Below, in pieces: positions 26,009 to 35,598 of a DNA stretch of 64,000 bases. Made by a program: the position numbers and the translations under genes. Below the pieces are notes generated by a model. That model worked only from the letters and a program-made list of their open reading frames with translations, had not been told where the DNA came from and did not search any database. Origin of the DNA: Chlorobiaceae bacterium (GTDB taxonomy: Bacteria; Bacteroidota; Chlorobiia; Chlorobiales; Chlorobiaceae); contig JAAXWS010000003.1 in NCBI GenBank assembly GCA_013334865.1, positions 1-64,000 on the forward strand, given 5' to 3'. The number at the start of each line of letters is the position of its first letter. The stretch's first letter is position 1.

Positions 26009-27385
26009 TTAAAAGGTGTACTGGACCTGGGCAAGGAGCTGGTTCCTCGGTCCGTCGTAAGCGGCGGCCGGAGTCTTGCCAAGGTTCACGATGTTGTAGT
26101 TCAGCTGCAGCTTCGTGGTCTGCGCCAGGAACCAGTTGAGGCCGATGGTGGTGATCTCGGTCACGTTATCGGTCTTGCTGGTATCGGAGTCCCACCAGTC
26201 GAACCGCACGAAGGGCTGGATGGTGGTCGGGTACCAGTCGTCGTAACGGTCCTGGTACTTGTAACCGGTCACGAACTGCTCGCCGATGTTGTAGAAGACC
26301 GTAAGGGTCTGGCCCTGCTTTTTGGTCAAGTTGTCCTGCCCGTGCACATATTCGTAGGTGAAGCCGATCGGGGTGTTCACATACGCGATGTCTGCGCCCC
26401 AGCGTTTGACGTCGGTGTTGCCCAATGCTGCAGCTGCAGTTGAATATGACTTGCCGTTGTAATAAGAGCTGCCGACGGAGAGGCCACGGAAGATCGAAGA
26501 GTAGTCCACCGGGGCGTTCAGCACCAGGCGGCCGGCGATATCCTTGACCCCGTTGTTGTCAAGAGCGTTCGGGCCCGACCCGTTGAAAACGCCGAGCTGG
26601 TATTCGACGGCGGCGACGCGGTAGCGGAACGCGGCATCATACTGCGGGAAAAGGTCGCCCTTGACGACCACGCCGATATCACGGGTATCGAGTCCCAGGC
26701 CGTTCGAAGGGAACGTACCTGTATTGAGACCGGCGTCAAGGGGAGCCAAGTTCGGCCTTGCAGACTGGGCGCTCAGGATCGTCGGCTTCTTGTCTTCGGC
26801 TGCAAGCGCCTCGAGGCCGAACGGCTTCTTCTGCTGACCGACAATGACCTGGAGAAGCGATCCTTCCGGATCGAGCGACGGGCGTAAGTGATAGCTGATG
26901 TAGGCATCGAGCGGCTTGACTGCATAGTCCCAGGTAGCAGTGTTGGCACCAACTGTCATACCACCCGGCGTCACCAGGCTGAACAGGTAGTTGATGTTGC
27001 GCCCCTCCTCGAAATCGCGCTTCAGGTTGCCCTGAAAGTTGAGGATCAGGGCGTTCAGCGAGAAGCCCCCCTGATGGTCACCCGTATTGCCTAACGTGCT
27101 ATTATAACGGCTTTCCTGCTGCGAATACCGCAGCTGCGCGATACCGGTGACGAAAAGAGGGCGCAGGGTCTGCGCGGTATTGCGCTCGTAGGTCCGGTCC
27201 AGGCGCTCCTGGAGACTCGCAATCTCGGACCTTACCCCATCGAGCTCTTCCCTGCTGACCGCCTGGTTCGAAGCTGCCGAACTGCTCCCATCTGTAGCGT
27301 CCTGCTCCGCTGCGCGCAGGGCAGGATTCCCGGCGGCAAGCCCACCGAGCAGAAGCAGGGCGATTTTGATATTCCTTTTTTTCAC
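26009..27385 (-). CDS. Outer-membrane porin (OprO/OprP-like beta-barrel)
   Basis: The 458-residue protein has a signal peptide (MKKRNIKIALLLLGGLAAGN). A predicted coiled coil at about residues 43-66 (EELDGVRSEIASLQERLDRT) is followed by many alternating amphipathic strands and a C-terminal aromatic residue (LLAQVQYTF), as required for outer-membrane insertion. The N-terminal coiled coil plus barrel resembles phosphate-selective-type (OprO/P) porins. It is the first protein gene after the attenuator-like leader and so heads the transport/nitrogenase-like operon. It probably admits the organosulfur substrate. Confidence 0.85.
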   Translation of the reverse strand: MKKRNIKIALLLLGGLAAGNPALRAAEQDATDGSSSAASNQAVSREELDGVRSEIASLQERLDRTYERNTAQTLRPLFVTGIAQLRYSQQESRYNSTLGNTGDHQGGFSLNALILNFQGNLKRDFEEGRNINYLFSLVTPGGMTVGANTATWDYAVKPLDAYISYHLRPSLDPEGSLLQVIVGQQKKPFGLEALAAEDKKPTILSAQSARPNLAPLDAGLNTGTFPSNGLGLDTRDIGVVVKGDLFPQYDAAFRYRVAAVEYQLGVFNGSGPNALDNNGVKDIAGRLVLNAPVDYSSIFRGLSVGSSYYNGKSYSTAAAALGNTDVKRWGADIAYVNTPIGFTYEYVHGQDNLTKKQGQTLTVFYNIGEQFVTGYKYQDRYDDWYPTTIQPFVRFDWWDSDTSKTDNVTEITTIGLNWFLAQTTKLQLNYNIVNLGKTPAAAYDGPRNQLLAQVQYTF

Positions 27386-27430
27386 AGTTTTAACCCTTAT
27401 GAATTAATGTTGATACATCCTGAAAGACAT

Positions 27431-27454
27431 AAAAAAAACGATACCCTGGTATCG
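27431..27454 (-). terminator. Intrinsic terminator in the porin operon leader (candidate attenuator)
   Basis: On the minus strand a perfect 7-bp stem (CGATACC / GGTATCG, 2-nt loop, 27454-27439) is followed by eight T residues (27438-27431). It lies only ~46 nt upstream of the porin start and ~600 nt after the maturase stop. It could end the upstream sulfatase transcript, but its position after a short translated leader suggests conditional termination. Two more hairpins (CGGAA/TTCCG near 27480-27495 and ACGGC/GCCGT near 27459-27472) lie between the leader ORF and the terminator. Confidence 0.7.
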
Positions 27455-27517
27455 TGAAACGGCCCTGCCGTGAAGATTCGGAAATCCATTCCGACCTCTT
27501 GCGCATGACTATTCCAC

Positions 27518-27571
27518 TTACAATCTCAATGTCATACACCGACATCGCATGACCGAATCAAACGCGACCAT
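27518..27571 (-). CDS. Putative Cys/Met leader peptide (attenuator uORF)
   Basis: A 17-codon ORF reads MVAFDSVMRCRCMTLRL, with the strong ribosome site GGGAGG 4 nt upstream of ATG. Two Cys and two internal Met lie within six residues (MRCRCM). Its stop is about 64 nt before an intrinsic terminator that itself sits ~46 nt before the porin ATG. The arrangement is that of amino-acid attenuators such as those of trp or his, but tuned to sulfur amino acids. Known parallels are the cysteine-responsive small uORFs of some actinobacteria and rhizobia. Translation is not proven, and a specific antiterminator pairing was not identified. Confidence 0.5.
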   Translation of the reverse strand: MVAFDSVMRCRCMTLRL

Positions 27572-28063
27572 ATCGCCTCCCGTTAATCGTTTGTAAAATT
27601 ATTTTATGAATAATAATTACCGACCATAGAGCACATTCCAACAAAACATCACCATTCATATTCCGGGTCCAGCAAACGCTGCCCAAACAGCATCATCAGC
27701 ATAAATTCGAACGAAAAAAAATCTTTTTTTCCAACCAAAACAAACATTCAAATAAAAATACCAAAAAGAGGGTAGGGAAATTCATGCGGCCTCAAATAAC
27801 AGCACGCCATCGCTTCCGGATACAAAAAAGAGAATATTCCATTTAATTCATATCCCCTCTTCTTGGTATTTCTCATACCCAATTAGAGCTAACCGAGAAA
27901 TAACATATTCACCAGCAAGCCCTATTATTATAATAATTTACGTTCACCGTTGCCCCCACCGTCGCGAAGATCGCAACGACATCTCCACAGCACCACATCC
28001 GGGTTATTCCAGATTGCCCGCAACAAGTGATGCATGGCATATCAGCTCATACCGGGCATAACA

Positions 28064-29269
28064 CTAAACACCGTCACAGAAATAATCATATGACATGATA
28101 TCCGACGCAGCCCGACCGCGGAGGATAAGATCAGCCATGATACGCATAGGCTTATCGGCGTATTTAAAAAAAACCTTATATCCTGTGCAAAGGTAATTGA
28201 GGTGTAATTCACCATCGGGAGCTACGGCAAACCGGTTCTTCGGGCACTCACCGTTGCATGCAAACAGAAATTGACATGTACGGCAATACTTCGGCAGCAT
28301 ATCAGATTTATCATTTCCGAACCTATCCTGTCTTCCAGAAGAGGCAAGCCGGATCATGGGTGTGTGCATGATGTTTCCCAGCTTGTGTAAGGGCTCGACA
28401 AAATGATCGCATGAATACAGATCGCCATTGTGCTCCAGAGCCATGGATTGCCCACATCTCCGGCTGAAAATGCAAAAAGGGGATTTCCCTCCTACCCAGT
28501 TTGAAAGCAGCGCATCGAAGTTCAGCACATAGGTGCTTCCCACATCTTTTTTCACCCATTCGCAGAATATCACCTTAAGGAATTCCCCCCACTGCTCAGG
28601 ACGCACTGAACGCTCTGTGACCCTCTGCCCGGCTATTGAACCGGCAAACCCGGCATTGCCAATCCGTTCGACGATCGGGATGAACTGGATATACCGGATA
28701 TCGAGCACATCCCGGAAAAAGCGGTAGACCTCCATGGGATAATCGGCGTTTCTGGAATTGACCGAACAGAGGATATTGAATTCGACGCCGTACTTCTGCA
28801 GCAGCCGGACGGCGTCGATTACCCGGTCGAAGGTGCCGTTGCCTCTCCTGTCTTTCCGGAAGGCGTCATGTAACTCCCGTGGCCCGTCGAGGCTCAATCC
28901 GACGAGGAAATTATGCGAACGAAGGAAGCGGCACCACGCCTCGTCAAGGAGGGTGCCGTTGGTCTGGATGGTATTCTCGATATGGGTGCCGGGCTTGCGG
29001 TACTTGCGTTGCAGTTCGATAGAGCGCCGAAAGAAGTCCAAACCCATCAGTGTGGGTTCGCCACCTTGCCAGGCAACGGTTACCCTTGGCACCCGATGCG
29101 CCTCGAACAGATCGCGGATATAGGTTTCATGCACCTCATCGGCCATGCAAAAATCGCTCTCCGGATAGAGGTCCCCCTTTTTCAGGTAGAAACAGTACTC
29201 GCAGGCAAGATTGCACTGCGAGCCTGTCGGCTTTGCCATGACATGGAAAGATGCCGGACGGTTGTTCAT
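28064..29269 (-). CDS. Anaerobic sulfatase-maturating enzyme (radical SAM, SPASM)
   Basis: This 401-residue radical SAM enzyme has the standard CX3CX2C triad at Cys19, 23 and 26 (CNLACEYC), WQGGEPTLMG after it, and a C-terminal SPASM-type region with many Cys (CIFSRRC, YSCDHF, CRTCQFLFACNGECPKN). Enzymes of this type oxidise the active-site Cys (or Ser) of sulfatases to formylglycine without oxygen. It lies 24 nt after a Cys-type sulfatase in the same direction, its obvious substrate. The three cluster sites expected of anSME are accounted for by these cysteines. Confidence 0.93.
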   Translation of the reverse strand: MNNRPASFHVMAKPTGSQCNLACEYCFYLKKGDLYPESDFCMADEVHETYIRDLFEAHRVPRVTVAWQGGEPTLMGLDFFRRSIELQRKYRKPGTHIENTIQTNGTLLDEAWCRFLRSHNFLVGLSLDGPRELHDAFRKDRRGNGTFDRVIDAVRLLQKYGVEFNILCSVNSRNADYPMEVYRFFRDVLDIRYIQFIPIVERIGNAGFAGSIAGQRVTERSVRPEQWGEFLKVIFCEWVKKDVGSTYVLNFDALLSNWVGGKSPFCIFSRRCGQSMALEHNGDLYSCDHFVEPLHKLGNIMHTPMIRLASSGRQDRFGNDKSDMLPKYCRTCQFLFACNGECPKNRFAVAPDGELHLNYLCTGYKVFFKYADKPMRIMADLILRGRAASDIMSYDYFCDGV

Positions 29270-29293
29270 CGTGTATGGCGCTACGATTCGGCT

Positions 29294-31042
<1,749 letters not shown>

Positions 31043-33103
31043 TCAGTTACCCCCATCGGGATCGCTGCGGAATACTGATGCCAGCTTCTCGGCGATACCC
31101 GAAGCCAGCGAACGTAAATGTCGTTGCGTCGATGCCTCTTGCTGGATCGAAGGCCGTGGAGTGACAATCGGAAAGGATGGATCGACCTCATCCAGCAGGC
31201 TGAAAAACTCAACCAGCTTGAGCGGGTTTCCCTTGATCTTGATCAGTCCGGCCCGCCATGACCTCATAAAATCGCTCTCTTTCAGCAAGAGTGCCCGGAA
31301 CGCATCCTGACTCAGCCGGACGGTGGCATCCGGTTTGTCTGCGCGATATCCTGCGATATGGTTGATAGTCGACCGCTCCAATGTCAACAGGTGATCCTGC
31401 TCAAGATCGGTAAAATACCAGTTGATCGTGATCCGCTTTCCGGCAGCACGACCGGCGTTAAGCCTTATGGCAAGGGCATCGAAGAGATTTCCGGCGTCGA
31501 GCGCCCGCTGAAGGTCGAAGGATTTCGCAAGAGGCAGCTGAGCGGGCTGTCCGCGCCTCAACTCGTTCGCACCCTGCAGGTAAGCATTTCGCCATGTGGC
31601 AGACTCGGACTGATACCCCAGTTGCTCAAAGGCTGATGCCAGGAGTTCAAGGGCTTCCTGATTGTGCGGTTCTGCATAAACCAGTTTGCCAAGAACCTCA
31701 GCGACCCAGCGGTATTCGCCCAGTTCGTAGTCCTTTGCCGCTCGTTGCAGGACCGCTACGCTGCCGCCGGCATAGTCGATCCACTTCCGGGCGGAATCAG
31801 TCGGCGTCAAAGGATCAAGGTTTGCCGGATTGCCGTCATACCACCCCAGATACCTTTGGTAGATGGCCTTGACGTTATGCTTGACCGCGCCATACAATCC
31901 TCTAACAGACCACTCCTGTTCCAGTTCCTCGGGCAAAGTGATGATTTCAGCTATTTCCGGTGCGGTGTAGCCCTGATTGGCCAGTTTGAGCGTCTGATCG
32001 TGAAGATGTTTGTAAATATCCCGCTGCTTGCCCAGGTAGTCCACGATGTTACCGTTCTCCCAAATCGGCCAGTGATGCTGAGCGAATACGACCTCGGCTT
32101 CTCGTCCGAACTTTTCGAGTGCCGCGTTCAGGTATTCGGCCCAGGCCTTTGCGTCGCGAACCTTGGCACCACGCAGCGGGAGGAGATTGTGCTGCGTGTG
32201 GGTTGCATTTTCCGCCAGGTTCAACGCTTTCCACTGTGGCAAATAGAGGTGGAGTTCGGCCGGGGCCTCCGTCTCAGGAGTCAACTGAAATACGATCTCG
32301 ACGCCATCGAACGAGTGGGTCTCGAGCTCTTCGGCGATCAACTGCGTGGGAGCTATAAGGCTGATGATGCCCCCTCTCGACGCTTTCCCCAGGCCGGCAT
32401 CGATGGTACCCTTCGGCCCTATCGGCAAAACCTGCCCGAATTGGTAAAGAGAGCGGCGCGCCATCGCCGGTCCTGCAAGCACATTTTCGCTTACCGTCTC
32501 TTCGACAAATCCCGCCGGTGCCACAATGCGCACCTCACCGCTTCGCACCTGCTCTTCGCTTACCAATCCCCGTACGCCACCGAAATGATCGGCATGGCTG
32601 TGGGTATAGATGATGGTATTGATCGGCTTGCGGGGCCGGTACCGATAATAGAGCTCCAGAGCGGCCTTTGCGGATTCAACCGTCGTCAGGGCATCGATGA
32701 TGATCAGACCGGTGTCACCCTCGATGAAGGTGATGTTGGCGATATCCAGGCCGCGGACCTGATAGATGCGATCTACCACCTGAAACAGACCGTTGATGCG
32801 GTTCAGGCGGGCCTGACGCCATAAACTCGGGTTTACGGTATCAGGAGCGGTCTCGTCGGACAGAAAGCCATACTCGCCCAGGTCCCAGACAACAGCACCA
32901 TTTTCCTGACGAATAATGCCATCCTCTAGTGTACCAAGAAAGCCCCGTGTAGCATTCTTGAAATCCCTCGTATCAGAAAAGGGAAGCTTTGTAATCCATT
33001 CCTGATTGGAAGAGCCTGTCTTGGTTGATGCCGAAAGGCCTACGGCCGTATAACGTTCTGCGTGAGGGCACCCGCAGTTTTCATGATGGTCGAGTGTCGC
33101 CAT
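31043..33103 (-). CDS. Type III linear alkyl sulfatase (SdsA1/YjcS-like metallo-beta-lactamase)
   Basis: The 686-residue protein has a metallo-beta-lactamase core with THSHADHFGG (His168, His170, Asp172, His173), a central helical dimerisation region and a C-terminal SCP2-like domain (about 560-660) containing NWYFTDLEQDHLLTLERSTI. Such enzymes cleave primary or secondary alkyl sulfates, such as dodecyl sulfate, into alcohol and sulfate using two Zn ions. Family members are often secreted, but no signal peptide is visible here (MATLDHHENCGCPHAERY). It begins the cargo transcription unit and precedes the arylsulfatase by 66 nt. Confidence 0.9.
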   Translation of the reverse strand: MATLDHHENCGCPHAERYTAVGLSASTKTGSSNQEWITKLPFSDTRDFKNATRGFLGTLEDGIIRQENGAVVWDLGEYGFLSDETAPDTVNPSLWRQARLNRINGLFQVVDRIYQVRGLDIANITFIEGDTGLIIIDALTTVESAKAALELYYRYRPRKPINTIIYTHSHADHFGGVRGLVSEEQVRSGEVRIVAPAGFVEETVSENVLAGPAMARRSLYQFGQVLPIGPKGTIDAGLGKASRGGIISLIAPTQLIAEELETHSFDGVEIVFQLTPETEAPAELHLYLPQWKALNLAENATHTQHNLLPLRGAKVRDAKAWAEYLNAALEKFGREAEVVFAQHHWPIWENGNIVDYLGKQRDIYKHLHDQTLKLANQGYTAPEIAEIITLPEELEQEWSVRGLYGAVKHNVKAIYQRYLGWYDGNPANLDPLTPTDSARKWIDYAGGSVAVLQRAAKDYELGEYRWVAEVLGKLVYAEPHNQEALELLASAFEQLGYQSESATWRNAYLQGANELRRGQPAQLPLAKSFDLQRALDAGNLFDALAIRLNAGRAAGKRITINWYFTDLEQDHLLTLERSTINHIAGYRADKPDATVRLSQDAFRALLLKESDFMRSWRAGLIKIKGNPLKLVEFFSLLDEVDPSFPIVTPRPSIQQEASTQRHLRSLASGIAEKLASVFRSDPDGGN

Positions 33104-34174
33104 AAATAGTGATCAAAAGGTTGCAATCAAGAATAAACGAAGATCTATGAAGTAAATGCATCCCTGATCATTTCGGCCACATGAGTCCGAATGATCGAGG
33201 ATATTTATGGGCTTTTCAATTATTGTCCAGCGTCATTATCCGCCACGATTACGCAGGGCGTCAGTCATCACTCAAACACCGATGCGTTCGAGCGAATAGT
33301 CAAGAATTCATGGCCTCGTTTATGCCAAAGCTCCAGGCTGGCGATATAATGCCATTCACTCATAAAAACATACGGCCACCCCGATTTCCCATATGCTATG
33401 ATTGCCCGAATGCTGACAGTATATCCGTCTTGAACATAATGCGGTCTAATGGAAGGAAATAATACATTAAATCTCCGCAATGCGCAGCATCTACTATAAA
33501 AATACCTTTAAATAGGCATATCGGCTCATTGATACCGTTGCCTACGCCGGCCATCAAACCTCGGAATCCAGTCAACAAGGAATCCGACGCGCCCCACATT
33601 CATAAGGTTCGGCATCATCAGCACGCCATACTCGCGGGGTAAGCTCCCAGCAGTTAATAGGCGAATTTATCAAGCTTACGGTGTTATAATCCCGGTAATC
33701 GTCCCATAAAAAAACCCCCGACATAATATCGAGGGTCTGCTCTCTCTTTTCGTATCACAACCAATAAAAACATAAAAAACATGGCTTAATCCAACTTTAA
33801 ACCACGATTCATAATAACGAATAACAACACTCGCAACCATACCCCAATACCGGTATTTTTTCTCTAACCTGACATACCATAAATGACATCAATCAAAAGG
33901 CATATCCTTAGCACATCACGCAGAAGGGGTCAAACAAGCAGATGGCTTTAATCAACAAGCCACGCCAGACATTAATCATGATACATCTTATGACAAATAC
34001 CCGAAAAGAGGTGTTTTTCGGTTCACCATCAACAAAATAGGTCAAGCAGCCACATCACCGGGGACGGACATCTCTCCCGGAAGGATATCCATCACTTACG
34101 TAATCGGTTGTAATAGCACCCAACAAGACACCTGAACAGGTTTCCCATTATCCATAACATGGCAACAGAACAGA
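33104..34174. other. AT-rich spacer between cargo and island backbone
   Basis: No gene is supported in this 1.07 kb. Short open frames on both strands near 33181-33599 have no recognisable domain, no good ribosome site and amino-acid compositions expected of non-coding AT-rich DNA. The segment presumably carries the promoter of the sulfatase operon near its left end. A minus-strand terminator lies at 33708-33735. It also marks the border between the metabolic cargo and the mobile backbone. Confidence 0.55.
33708..33735 (-). terminator. Intrinsic terminator
   Basis: On the minus strand a 7-bp stem (CCCTCGA pairing TCGGGGG with one G-T pair, 33735-33715) is followed by seven T residues (33714-33708). 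It would end transcription arriving from the island-backbone genes at 34.2-38.0 kb before the sulfatase operon. Confidence 0.7.
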
Positions 34175-34465
34175 TCATCCGGATTTACCAAAATAATGCA
34201 CCGATTTTACAACTCGATCTCTACCTCGCAAATACAACTCGATAACCAGCACTAAAATCAACGGGATAAAGAATATAGCAGCACAGGAAAACCAAGGCCA
34301 CCCCCAAACAGTATAAGCTGCAAATGCTCCCATGATCGCCCCAATCACCGGCAAAAAAGAAATGACCGGGGCTGCCAACAAACCGCCAATCCAGCACCAG
34401 CACAACAACTGCGTCAAATAGACATAGATCACGATTGTCTGAATCAAAAACACCAAGGCAATCAT
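34175..34465 (-). CDS. Small hydrophobic membrane protein
   Basis: This 96-residue protein is almost entirely hydrophobic, with three likely membrane helices (about 3-22, 26-48 and 55-78) and a charged C-terminal tail (LRGRDRVVKSVHYFGKSG). It carries a CWCW pair in the first loop. I do not recognise a family. It belongs to the AT-rich left end of the mobile backbone and could be a superinfection or entry-exclusion type protein, but nothing in the sequence proves that. An overlapping frame with a similar length has less regular hydrophobicity. Confidence 0.4.
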   Translation of the reverse strand: MIALVFLIQTIVIYVYLTQLLCWCWIGGLLAAPVISFLPVIGAIMGAFAAYTVWGWPWFSCAAIFFIPLILVLVIELYLRGRDRVVKSVHYFGKSG

Positions 34466-34778
34466 CCATATTAGCGCATAATATCTCCAACTCAGGGGGC
34501 TATTACCTCATAATCTCTCCTCATAACAACCTCCTCACCAAAACATCTTCTTTATTTATATCCAAGCAGAAAGATGTTCAATAACAAAAACCGGAGTAAA
34601 TATACCGGAACCATCAATTCGAAATGCTCATCAACGATCAGCGTATAACCTGTAAAATTATTGAATTGAAAGCTCCAGCACCATACCCTGATACAGGTAT
34701 TTAACATACCGTAATACAACAGCAGTCCAGGTTGCCAGGACAAGTACATCATCAACAAGGCTTACTATTGCCACCAAA

Positions 34779-35294
34779 TCACTTTCCTTGATCAAAGCCA
34801 TGGCAACCGGCCCGTTTTTTTCGTGATGAGCGCTCCATTTCCACCAGTTGTTCGGGTGTAAATCCTTTGAGGAACGAAAGCTCAGATACCAAGACCCTTT
34901 TGTCGCCTTGCCATTCGTACCAGGCCATCCGCTTGTGGAAATCATCATCGACAAAGCATAGCACCCAGCCTTTCGCTTCACACTCCTCATCTTCGAGCAG
35001 CATTTCCCGGTACTCCTGATCGGTGACTTCCTCGCCAAATGGCTTGCCATATGGCTCGATGCCTGCCCGGCGCGCCAGCTCAGCGATCGATACTTCACCC
35101 CGCAGGTAGTCCTTGTTCCGGCCGTCGGCCCCATGCTCTGTAAGGCGTAGGACATCCTCAAGTCGAAATGCCCATCCCTCTGAGATTATGACATACTTTT
35201 TCTGATCGGCTTTCTCACGTGCTTTCTTTGCGGCCCGGTCAGTGACGGCCACCTCAATATTCTGCAGCCGATTTTCCGTCATGCGTTTCATCAT
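34779..35294 (-). CDS. Hypothetical protein of the integrated element
   Basis: The 171-residue charged protein begins MMKRMTENRLQNIEVAVTDR and contains VSIAELARRAGIEPYGKPF, which may be a short helix-turn-helix-like or coiled segment. The middle is acidic (LLEDEECEAKGW). No family is recognised. It overlaps the upstream 67-residue gene by 4 nt (ATGA), as do several genes of this backbone, supporting that it is real. A role in replication or control of the element is guessed from position only. Confidence 0.5.
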   Translation of the reverse strand: MMKRMTENRLQNIEVAVTDRAAKKAREKADQKKYVIISEGWAFRLEDVLRLTEHGADGRNKDYLRGEVSIAELARRAGIEPYGKPFGEEVTDQEYREMLLEDEECEAKGWVLCFVDDDFHKRMAWYEWQGDKRVLVSELSFLKGFTPEQLVEMERSSRKKRAGCHGFDQGK

Positions 35295-35494
35295 GCCTCC
35301 TCGTTCAGTTGTTGCTCCATACGGGTGATCCTTTCTTCAAGTTCACTGTCCCGAATCGTTCCGGTCAGGATATTGGCGACGTACGCAGCCGCCTTCAGGT
35401 GTGTTTCGTTGATCTCGCCAGCCTCAAACCGGTTCAGCAGATTGGCCAGATAGCGCCGGATATCGCTCAGTTTCTGCAACCTTTTCGTAGCCAT
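35291..35494 (-). CDS. Small hypothetical protein of the integrated element
   Basis: This 67-residue, highly charged and probably helical protein (RYLANLLNRFEAGEINETHL, C-terminus ELEERITRMEQQLNEEA) ends in a predicted coiled coil. It overlaps the downstream 171-residue gene by 4 nt. Proteins of this size and type are common beside primase genes in phages and integrative elements. Function not recognised. Confidence 0.5.
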   Translation of the reverse strand: MATKRLQKLSDIRRYLANLLNRFEAGEINETHLKAAAYVANILTGTIRDSELEERITRMEQQLNEEA

Positions 35495-35598
35495 AGGGGG
35501 TGTGCCTCCTCAATTTCAATTTTAGCAATGTCTTAGCAGCTTTTCTTATTACAAGTACCGCCCATAAATACCTCTCATCGAGCACCGATACCCGCCCG

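Larger units (their letters stand above)
27386..28063. other. Leader/promoter region of the porin-led operon; no large gene
   Basis: These 678 bp between the maturase stop and the porin start are AT-rich with A- and T-tracts (for example 27713-27729). No protein longer than the 17-residue leader peptide is supported. On the minus strand the last ~190 nt before the porin hold, in order, a ribosome site, the short Cys/Met-containing ORF, three small hairpins and an intrinsic terminator. The promoter must lie above 27600, but I cannot place -35/-10 boxes with confidence. Confidence 0.6.

Noticed and set aside
27455-27900. SAM or other known riboswitch in the porin leader
   Set aside because: I looked for the conserved cores of SAM-I/SAM-II-type and cobalamin elements on the minus strand and saw none; the short Cys/Met ORF explains the leader better.
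33181-33599. Short open frames on both strands in the spacer
   Set aside because: No ribosome sites, no domains and overlapping opposite frames; likely non-coding AT-rich DNA.
34552-35161. Additional open frames overlapping the 171-residue backbone gene, including a hydrophobic 68-codon one
   Set aside because: They overlap a better supported gene or lack a ribosome site; the hydrophobic one could be real but nothing supports it.
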